Source: Nilaparvata lugens
Lineage: Eukaryota > Arthropoda > Insecta > Hemiptera > Delphacidae
Length of the DNA stretch: 64,000 nucleotides
Direction: 5' to 3'
Assembly: GCF_014356525.2 (NCBI RefSeq)
Contig: NC_052514.1
Span: 8,346,837 to 8,410,836 of the forward strand
Shown here: positions 55,691 to 64,000 of the stretch, piece by piece
Numbering within the stretch: position 1 is the first letter of the stretch
Layout of the letters: each line of letters begins with the position of its first letter
Notes under the pieces: model-generated
Seen by the model: only the letters and a program-made list of their open reading frames with translations
Told to the model about the DNA's origin: nothing
Databases searched by the model: none
Position numbers and translations under genes: made by a program

Positions 55691-56303
55691 AGGCTGTGCA
55701 AAGGCTAAAAATAAACTTTCTTCTGGTAGTTTTTCGATTTGTGTATCATCAAGCTATCAAAATGGGAAAATTTTTCTCAGGAATTTTTTTTTCCTATCAT
55801 TACTTTTTGAGATATGAGCGCCTTAAGTTCAAATTTTTGGATCAGAACATTCCAAATACGGTAAGAGATAAATCCATGAGATTTAGCGGATAAATTCTTC
55901 ATGGTATTGTTGATCTATTAAAGCAAAAATTTTATGAAAATATCAATTTTCAAGATAGTTATTAAATTTACTAAAAATAACCAAAAATAATTTTTAGTTG
56001 AGTTATTTTTGGTGAATTGAATAACTTTTCCAAAAATTGATATTTTCAGGAAATTTTTGTTTTACTAGATCAACAATACCATGAAGAATCACCCATCCTC
56101 TAAATCTCATGGATTTATATCATACCGAATTTGAAATGTTCGGTCCCAAAAATTTAAACTTCAGTCGCTCATATCTCAAAAAGTAATGATCGGAAAAAAA
56201 TGTATTCCTGAAAAAACTTTTTTATTTTGATAGCTTGATGATATACAAATCGAAAAACTTGGAAAAATATCACGATGAAGTAGTTTTAGCCTTTGCACAG
56301 CCT
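55691..56303. repeat. ~620-bp foldback element, family C, copy 3
   Basis: AGGCTGTGCAAAGGCTAAAA and TTTTAGCCTTTGCACAGCCT ends with flanking TA (55689-55690 and 56304-56305). Same internal landmarks as copies 1 and 2. It lies 221 bp upstream (transcript sense) of the exon at 55387-55470. Confidence 0.9.
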
Positions 56304-56562
56304 TAAGAGAGAGGATCCTTATACTTGTAAAATTTCCTAAAGAAGTATACAAGAAGCTAAATTAAACGCTTTATCTGGAACTGATCTTATTCCTCTCATC
56401 CAGAATACGTTTTTTCTGGCCATCATATCTCTCCACCTTAACAGAATCTTGTCTGACAGACCACTAATGAATATTCAGAAAATACATTTATATATCGATG
56501 GTTGGCCACAATATTTAACCAACCTAGCAAAACTTGGTCAGACAGACCACACATGAATAGAA

Positions 56563-56765
56563 ATATTTATGAAATAGAATTATATTACCTTTTGAAATTA
56601 ATAAAATAATAGAATAAGTATACAAATTATAACTACTAGTTTCGGTGATCTCACCATCGTCAGGTTATTAAAATAAGTTTCAAATAATAAATAATAACGT
56701 AGCAGTTTTAATTTGTATACTTATTTTATTAATTCCAAAGGGTACTATAATTCTATTTTATAAAT
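56563..56765. repeat. Foldback repeat with hammerhead-like centre
   Basis: TTATGAAATAGAATTATATT, TTAATAAAATAAT..GTATACAAATTA on the left is mirrored by TAATTTGTATACTTATTTTA and CTATAATTCTATTTTATAAA on the right. Between the arms on the minus strand lies the hammerhead-like core. Confidence 0.7.
56632..56666 (-). ncRNA. Hammerhead-ribozyme-like core (candidate)
   Basis: On the minus strand: CTGACGA (fits CUGANGA), one unpaired T, a 4-bp stem GGTG/CACC with loop AGAT, then GAAAC. This is the layout of the hammerhead conserved core and of motifs carried in Penelope-like elements. The extra T between core and stem II and the weak candidate stems I and III make activity doubtful. Degenerate relatives lie at 58166-58330, 58500-58562, 59826-59940, 27860-27905, 9955-10095 and at ~43645-43680 in the Penelope element. 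Confidence 0.4.
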
Positions 56766-56824
56766 AAAAGGAAGTAGCCCTGAATTCAGACATTTCAAGA
56801 ATAAATATTCATTTATTAATACAA

Positions 56825-56895
56825 TTACAAATCATATGGGTATGATTGGGAGAGCAGAAGCCTCAGCCCAAAACTGCTCCTCTGTAAAATTTTAT
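56825..56895 (-). repeat. Dispersed retroelement 3' tail
   Basis: ATCATATGGGTATGATTGGG and CTCAGCCCAAAACTGCTCC match tails at 10540-10640, 24940-25010, 28540-28610, 31845-31910, 51930-52010 and 58400-58475. On the plus-oriented copies it ends in (AATA)n, as expected of a LINE or SINE 3' end. Confidence 0.6.
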
Positions 56896-57260
56896 GAACA
56901 GTAACATTTTCAAAACATAGGTTACATTTCACTTTCAAGAATAAGTTCAGATATTTCAAAAATTGATGGAAAAAATAATTTTGTATGTAGTCTACATTCC
57001 TGTAGATGAATCTTTCCATGAACCTGAAGATTCCAATTTATAAAAAATCTCTAGCAATGTTTTTTAGAAACGAGAAACGAGAATTTCACCGAGAAGAAAA
57101 ATGTAGAAACCAGTACACGATAATCTACCTCTACTATTAAGAAGGCCGATATTATATCAATAATGAAAAGCATCTAAAAATAGGACAGCTTTGATTCATC
57201 CAATTTTATCAGAATAGAAATACAATAACACTCAAACAAAATTCAATATTAAATAAACTA

Positions 57261-57988
57261 AGGCACTACTTACAAAACCGCGACTCAAATTGCACGATTC
57301 CAGTCACGAGTACAGCCAGTTACATAAACATCGATTTTTAGACGTAAGATTTTTGCCGTCCTTGTGAATTCTATTAGATTGAACAGATGATGTTTGTCAA
57401 GTTACGTTCAATCTCGTAGAATTCTGAGGACGGCTCGATCGATGGATCGACGGATCGATGTGTGTGTTACTACTGGCTTACCTGTATTTTGGACCTTTCG
57501 TCTTGTCTTGAAAATTGTATTATTATAGGATTATCCTTCTCAAACCTTTTTCAATGGTATAAAATGGGCAATTTTACTATTTTTACAACGAATTTGAACG
57601 TCTTCTTGTTGTTTATATTCACGCTATTTCACTTCAAATCCAAACCTCACTTTTTGAACATCTAGGATATTCAAGTCCCAAGTCTCTTGCGATCAGCCTG
57701 TGGAGTCGCCAAGTATCGAGTGCGACTTCAGTATCCTATACGTTCAAAAAGTGAGGTTAGGATTTGAAGTTAATATGGACGAGAACACGTTGAAATTTGT
57801 TGTAGAAGTAGTAACCTAACCTAACCTCAAGTAGTAACATTTCTCATTTTATGTCATTACTATTTGTTTTATTAAAATAACAACAATTGAATTACACAAT
57901 ATTGAATAAGTCTAATTGAAAGGTCAGCAAAACTGGTACTCGCCACTGGAGACGTACGATTTGAGTCGCGGTAGTGTGAGTAGTGCCT
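57261..57988. repeat. ~730-bp foldback element with nested MITE
   Basis: Terminal inverted repeats AGGCACTACTTACA and TGTGAGTAGTGCCT with TA on both sides (57259-57260 and 57989-57990). Subterminal CCGCGACTCAAAT / ATTTGAGTCGCGG and central AAATCCAAACCTCACTTTTT / AAAAAGTGAGGTTAGGATTT pairs continue the hairpin. The core of a family A MITE (57341-57437, CTTGACAAAC-type centre reduced) is inserted in the left arm. Confidence 0.8.
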
Positions 57989-58165
57989 TACCAACCACTG
58001 AGAAATAAACTACTAATAACCAGTGATATGTTATTATCTATTCATATGGTTTTATCGGCAAAGAGATCCTTTTGGATGTTGTGCCTTACCGTCTCATTTC
58101 CAATTTACACTCAAGTTTATACCTGATACCGTGAATTAAAATAATATTGTTTGATATAATTAAGT

Positions 58166-58330
58166 AATGTAAATATAAATAAAAATAAAAATCTCAGTAC
58201 CCTTTTTGAAATATTTTATCACAACATGTTTCCGACATTGATGCCATATTCAAGTGATATGAGAATATTTCAAAAAGGGTACTGAGATTTTTATTTTTCT
58301 TTATATTTATATTACAAGTAGCCCTATACA
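58166..58330. repeat. Foldback repeat with hammerhead-like remnant
   Basis: AAAAATAAAAATCTCAGTAC CC..TTTTTGAAATATT is mirrored by AATATTTCAAAAAGGGTACT GAGATTTTTATTTTT. The centre, on the minus strand, reads TTGAATATGGCATCAATGTC GGAAAC, a degenerate relative of the core at 56632-56666. A retroelement tail with (AATA)n follows at 58400-58475 and another degenerate core (GGCCAAAGGCCGAAACTAGT, minus) at 58515-58545. Confidence 0.6.
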
Positions 58331-58587
58331 GAAAAGAGATAAATTGAGTAATCATTTTTACATAAACATAACCTCTAGAGACTGTGTATTCCAAATTAAG
58401 GTTTAGAGCAGTTTTGGGCGAATGCCTGTTGTTTTTACCTGCATTGTATTTGTATATGAATAAATAAATAAATATAAAAACATGAAGAACCCTTTTATTT
58501 AAAACATTTCAAACAACTAGTTTCGGCCTTTGGCCATTTTCAAGTTTAAAATGTTTTCAATAAAAGGATACTCCACGCTTAATTTTA

Positions 58588-58836
<249 letters not shown>

Positions 58837-59451
58837 TTAAAACAAACAAACACAACAATTTAATCACTTGGAGATGAATGACACAAACAATCATATCATA
58901 TCAGAGGCACAGCAAATACAAAATATCAACTAAGGGTCGGTTTCTAGGACACTCATTAAATCTAATGGACTATCAAACTTATAGATTAATTAAATCCAAG
59001 TTCCCCAGTAATCGGGCCTATATTAAATATGTTAACTGGATCAATATTATTAAATATGGGCCTCAATATGGTAAAATATAGTTCCATGTCTTCTTAAAAT
59101 GTATGTATTCAAGGCTACTCATTTTTTATTTATGAAATAAAATCATAGTAGGCTACCCTATTTTTAATGTTATTTTATATTTAAAACTTTTCAAAAAATT
59201 ATACAATGATGTTATTTTATAGTTAAAATATAGATATTGGAAAACAGAGAATATAGAATAGAAAAGAAAATTGTAACATCATATTATTATTATTATTGTG
59301 TGTTATTTATTACAGGATGACATTTTCATAAATCATGAGCTCACTATGAATGTGTAAATTTTCTGATATAAATTCATCAGTTCTTAGCTACGAGCCAAAA
59401 CTCCACATGTATATTTTATTCAATAAAATCAATTCACTTGCATGGTCTACT

Positions 59452-59940
59452 TTATTAAAAACAATATAAAAACATAAACTACATTGTTATTCAAAACATT
59501 TCAAACTTTTGTTTGATTTTCAAAAGGTTTGAAATGTTTTAAATAAAAGGTTACTTCAAGTTTTTATATTGTTTTTAATAATTTTCTTCAATGTTCAATC
59601 TTAACTTCACAAGTAAATTTCCCCTCAATGTATATCTTATCTTTTACAATCTTTGTATTTGATACAGTGTACTTTTGTTTACTATACTGAGTCTTGTTAA
59701 AATATTGAAAAACATACATCCTATGCAGTAATTCAAATGCTTCTATGTAGATGAAATAATGAATAACCTTATTTCTATTTATAAAATAGCATTATGTTAC
59801 CCTTTTTTGAATTTAATATAAAATAATAGATTGAAAACACAAATTAAAACTACTAGTTTCAATGTTCCATATAACTTTCAGGTTTTAAAAATACATTTCA
59901 AAGAAGGGTACTATAATACTATTTTATAAATAAAAATAAG
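59452..59940. repeat. AT-rich foldback and a related repeat
   Basis: 59452-59582 is a hairpin (TTATTAAAAACAATATAAAA and its complement at the end; CATTTCAAACTTTTG and CAAAAGGTTTGAAATG at the centre). 59826-59940 resembles half of the repeat at 56563-56765 (AAACTACTAGTTTCAATG, GGGTACTATAATACTATTTT). Confidence 0.5.
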
Positions 59941-60480
59941 TAGCCCTGGATAAATACACTTTAAGAAACGTTCTATCAATAACGTGTTCACCATAGCAGA
60001 ATTCAATGCTATTCATACACTTCATTTACAAGCGAATTTTCAGCCCAAAGTTTATTTGATTTGTTAACTATAGAACTATAGTTATATCCAACAAAAGTTG
60101 ATATTGTAATTTCAATTCAAAATACAGGTGTGAACCATATCTTTAATAATAATAATATGAATCTACTAGAACTTGACATAGAATAATGATTGTTAAATAC
60201 TATGAGTTAAATACAGTTCCACTGAGTTACAACAAGCCAAATTATATAAAATTAGGGAAAATTGGATAAAAAGTACTGCTGAGGAGAATAACTACTTTTA
60301 CCTAATCTATTTGGCGAACCCCACATCTACTCTAGAGAATACCTATTTTGAAAATTACAATTTTAATAATTTGAATATTAAGGAAGCAATAATAGATATA
60401 AGTAGGTATGTGATGGACAAAACTAATGGATTCTACAAGCAATGAGAGATATTTTACTGAAAAATTTGGGAGCATATTAC

Positions 60481-60610
60481 CATATTTTACAATGGCTTTG
60501 ACAAGGAAAGGATCTTTGACGTAAGATAATGATTTCTGACTCTTTATTGAATTTTTCGTTTGTGATGAGATGGAATTTTTGTTGCTTCGAACACTACTGC
60601 GTTTCGACAT
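60481..60610 (-). CDS. Candidate alternative N-terminal exon of GSK-3
   Basis: An ATG directly follows a strong acceptor (pyrimidine-rich TTTTTCTCTGTCCTTGTG, CATTGCAG). The 130-nt exon would encode MSKRSSVRSNKNSISSQTKN, SIKSQKSLSYVKDPFLVKAI, VKY plus one base, up to the donor TATG/GTAATA. The phase (1) is exactly what the exon at 58645-58835 needs, giving ..[15 protein letters not shown]-3/shaggy is known for alternative N-termini. No homologue of this peptide is recognised, so it could belong to another transcript or be chance. Confidence 0.35.
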
Positions 60611-62357
60611 CTGCAATGCACAAGGACAGAGAAAAACAAAAATATTGGAATGTTCTTTGCAAAAAAAAATTAAAATGCCAAAAAATAATGTATAAATTTA
60701 GTTAATAAGTTATTAAATAATAGGAAAACAAAATTGTTTTGAATGAAGATGTAATTTCAATTAATAGATTAAGTTCATTTTGAAAAACAAAGGGTTAGAT
60801 GAAATTGTTTCACTATGACAAATTAAAGGAGATAAGATCAAAAACCATCTTCAAGGTCTGTACATAAGACTAATAGCATAGAATAACTAAGTTCTTCTAT
60901 TATCTGCCTCTGATATTTAATGTAAAGGGTTGTGTGGCAGAGAGGTCTTGAAAGTCCTAACTCTGCATTTAATAGAGATGATTATTCAATTCCATTCTGC
61001 TTTGACAGATAAGAAATAAAAAAAAAATGAAATGAATGATAACATTTCAAGGAAGACATACCAAGCTATAAGAACTTATACGTGCGTTCAATCTAGTTTG
61101 ATAAATAATTCTTTTTTAAATAATAATCCACTTGCTAAATATTAGATTTATTATTGAGTTACTTCTTTTTGAAGTATAACTTTTTGAAGTGAGACATGTA
61201 TTATATCATACATTCCAACAAAAACTAACATTAATCTTGATTTGAGAAAATATTGTAATTTGGAAATGAAATTAGTGAGTTTTATCTGAAAAGTAATTAC
61301 TCTTTCAGTTACAATACTTGAAAAAAAGTGTATGGGATACTTTTGGATATTTGAATATAAATAAGAAACTAATGAGAAACACTTTAAACAGACCCTTTTT
61401 TTATTGAAAACGGAACTCTTGAATGTTTCTTTTTGCCAATAATTACTGACAGATTGATATATTTTATTCACACCTGGCCTTACAAATAAAGAACAAAAAG
61501 ATTGAAATCCTGTCAAAATCCAGTCCATTTTGGCCACCAAATCTTGGCATAATTTTCAAGTGTCATTTGCGTTATCTATTACATTTTGTTTGCTGCAATA
61601 TAAATAAATAGTGCATACTTGTAATATGAGTTTGATTTGCAAAATGTTGAACATGAGACTCATACTATTTTCTGAATCATAATATATGATACATTCATAA
61701 ATTTAATGTATATTAGTAATAGTGAGACTATGATTCATAGGTTAAGCTAAGGATGAACCTTGTCGATTTTCAAAAATATTTAGATAAAATACATATTTGG
61801 GATAACCCGGTGTCTACTTTGATAAACAATGAATACTTTTGTATTTTCTATTTTATTGAAAATATAATAATTATCAAATTAATCAAATTGATTAAGTTCT
61901 TAGAACCTGAGAAAAGTATTTCTATTCAAGCGTAACTCATATTAATCATAATTTTAGTTTTCATAAAAAGATCTCTCCATTAACAATTTGAATGAGTGTT
62001 GATCTCAATATCAGTTTTTAATAACGTAAATAAATATGATTATAATGGTAAACTACCGTCTTAGAGGAACAATAGTGTAAGTAGATATCCCATGGTATAG
62101 GGCGTTTATGTCGCAACTTTTACTGTTATCTCGAGACAATAGTCCATGTAATTCTTTCCCGTGAAGCTGTGTGACACTGGAAGTATCTCATATTGTGCCG
62201 TTCATACACTCTCACCCCAACAAAACAGTAAAAATTGACAATAATCAACAGTAATCGGGGCTAAAGTGCACGTCCAGTGCCAACATACCTGTCATCAAAT
62301 TTTTGGTTGGGATCGATTTAGTATGTTATTTTGAGCACAAAATCACAAAAATTAAAC
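60611..62357. other. Non-coding region upstream of the candidate exon
   Basis: No gene recognised. A 129-codon minus-strand frame (61151-61540) has no known family. The block 62090-62290 (GTCGCAACTTTTACTGTTAT, TTCATACACTCTCACCCC) is less AT-rich and may be a dispersed repeat or an upstream regulatory region. Confidence 0.4.
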
Positions 62358-62647
62358 GGCGCTCACTATTGTTTTTAAAATAAACTAAGTTCAATATAGC
62401 AGAACTTTACATGCATTTAACCTATAAGTAGCAACCATAAGTAGCTAAGGTTAGGAAAAGCTGTAGGTTAGGAAAAGCTTTAGGTTAGGAAAAGCTTTAT
62501 GTTAGGAAAGCTTAGGTTAGGAAAAGGTTTGGGTTAGGAAAACTCAGATGATTTCAATAATCAAAATGGCTGCTACTCATAGGTTAAATGCATGTAAAAT
62601 TGTGCTACTTTGAACTTAGTTTGTTTAAAAAACAATAGTGAGCGCTA
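62358..62647. repeat. Foldback element with an internal TTAGG-containing minisatellite
   Basis: Arms GCGCTCACTATTGTTTTTAA, ACATGCATTTAACCTAT and their complements bracket 62446-62546, where GGTTAGGAAAAGCTTTA (about 17 bp) is repeated about six times with small changes. Confidence 0.8.
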
Positions 62648-63280
62648 ATTTCCAATTTAGAGGAAAAATTCTACATGATTATTAGGCCTACTAAAATATT
62701 TTATAGAACATTTTCCACCAATCTCAACAATTGTATCGAGGTAACATAATATAAAATTCTATATATTTTATTTTATTATATAACATAACCTATTCTCTTC
62801 AACTAGGTTAGTTTTGAAATACCCTAAACATGAATATTTATTGATAAATTTCATCCACCAAATAAAAAGGTACGTTGGAATAGCGTTTTCATTAAAATGA
62901 TTTTATATTAATTGGATTGAATTTACAGCTTGGATACTTACTAAGATAATGAATGCTATGGAATTTACTGTTGTGAATTGGGTGAGAAAAGTGTCCTACT
63001 AAATGTATCCATAGCAGGCACCTTCAGTTCAGACTGTTTTCATTAAAACAGTAACCATAGTTACATATTATATATTCTCTCACACAAGGGCATATTGACA
63101 GCCATTATTTAAACGCCCATCTCACGAGTTGAAAAATTATTAAATTGCATTTATTTGAAATTTATTAATTGATTCATTTCTGCACATCACGAGCCAATTT
63201 TGATGTGATAATTTCTATTCAATTATTAAAGTTCGATCAAGTTAAAAGTGTTACTGAAGTGCTTCAAAATCAATAAATTA
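62648..63280. other. AT-rich non-coding DNA
   Basis: No gene, RNA or element recognised. Confidence 0.4.
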
Positions 63281-63660
63281 TAGTGAGGTCCACGTTATAA
63301 TGGCAGAATTTGATTAACTTTGGTGTTGCTATCATTGTCTATCATTCGAAAAAGCAGATATCACTATCCTTCTCTAAACCTGCGTTTAACAAAATGTAGA
63401 TTCTATTAGATTGAACGGGAGCTTGACAAACACATATGTTCATCATGTGTATGATAAGTTATGTTCAATCTAATAGAATCTATGAGGATTAAGTTATTAA
63501 CATTTTGTTAATAACTTTGGTGCAAGCGCAGCTCAACTCTACAACGTTGCCAGATGAACAATGCAGAAAAATTAATTAACAAAATATTTTAATCTCAATC
63601 ATAAAAATTAATTATTGAATCAATGAAAAATATTTTGTTGACGGTTAAAATAGAGCCTAA
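63281..63660. repeat. Family B MITE interrupted by a family A MITE
   Basis: TAGTGAGGTCCACGTTATAA and the family B interior CTATCATTCGAAAAAGCAGA, ATCACTATCCTTCTCTAA run to ~63378. A family A hairpin (63379-63533: CCTGCGTTTAAC .. TGCAAGCGCAG) follows, and family B resumes with CAACTCTACAACGTTGCCAG. The right end of family B is not intact. Confidence 0.75.
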
Positions 63661-63689
63661 TTGATTTTTTCCAACTAGAATTAACAGTA

Positions 63690-63868
63690 AAGCTGCGTTT
63701 ACATCAAAGTTAATAACAAAATTTTAATATCTTAATCCTTATAGATTTTATTAGATTAAACATACACATGATGAACATATGTGTTTGTCAAGTTCCATTC
63801 AATCTAATAGAATCTATAAGGATTAAGTTATTAACATTTTGTTATTAACTTTGGTGTAAACCCAGCTT
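63690..63868. repeat. Foldback MITE, family A, with TA target duplication
   Basis: AAGCTGCGTTTACATCAAAG on the left and CTTTGGTGTAAACCCAGCTT on the right, flanked by TA (63688-63689 and 63869-63870). Confidence 0.85.
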
Positions 63869-64000
63869 TAGGCTAAATTCACCTGTGTAACGGAGCAGTT
63901 TTAGAAACTACACAAAAACCTAGATTGAATGCTCTCTCTTTATCAAAATCATTGAATTATAGTATTATCAGTACGAGATGGAGTTCCTGAAGGTTTTGAA

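Noticed and set aside
61151..61540. 129-codon minus-strand open frame
   Set aside because: AT-rich, no recognisable domain and no neighbouring exon in phase; likely chance.
62446..62546. Interstitial telomere repeat (TTAGG)n
   Set aside because: TTAGG occurs once per ~17-bp unit rather than in tandem; it is a minisatellite in a foldback loop.

Overview
The window looks like a stretch of an insect nuclear genome. The protein-coding genes are split by GT-AG introns, the intergenic DNA is very AT-rich, and the window is crowded with non-LTR retrotransposons, a Penelope-like element, SINEs, hAT elements and many foldback (MITE-like) elements. Protein similarity and repeat content suggest a hemipteran (planthopper-like), but the species cannot be proved from the sequence alone. 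All recognised host genes lie on the minus strand.

Layout from left to right. (1) 1-1221: an open-ended reading frame with an N-terminal FLYWCH zinc finger and a C-terminal SENP8/ULP1-like cysteine protease domain; it runs off the left edge. (2) 1.7-12.9 kb: two paralogous serine carboxypeptidases (S10, vitellogenic carboxypeptidase/CPVL-like). The left one lacks the catalytic Asp and His. The right one is complete and has an unusual ~190-residue N-terminal extension. Between them are a 5'-truncated LINE, foldback MITEs and decayed copies of the carboxypeptidase C-terminus. (3) 13.3-15.3 kb: four foldback elements and a tRNA-derived SINE with a 10-bp target-site duplication. (4) 15.7-17.0 kb: the first two coding exons of GOPC (Golgi-associated PDZ/coiled-coil protein); its later exons are not visible here. 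(5) 17.5-25.9 kb: AT-rich DNA in which I recognise no gene. (6) 26.5-58.8 kb (possibly 60.6 kb): the GSK-3/shaggy kinase gene, from the end of its variable N-terminus to its stop, in seven coding exons; an eighth, phase-compatible alternative N-terminal exon lies at 60.5 kb. (7) 61-64 kb: non-coding, with nested foldback elements.

The GSK-3 exons join in phase into one kinase with intact Lys, HRD, DFG and activation-loop Tyr. Its introns hold most of the mobile DNA: an apparently intact two-ORF CR1-type LINE, a Penelope-like remnant nested in a MITE, a 1.1-kb hAT element, a 339-bp hAT MITE with a perfect 8-bp target duplication, three copies of a ~620-bp foldback element, a dimeric 142-bp satellite and a ~50-bp minisatellite. 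The most unusual signal is that pieces of GSK-3 exons themselves have been duplicated in the introns. These are a 75-bp tandem array copied from an exon end with its splice donor, a decayed copy of the next exon with a stop codon in place of a conserved Trp, and a partial copy of an acceptor region. Several repeats also share a hammerhead-like motif of the kind carried by Penelope-like elements.
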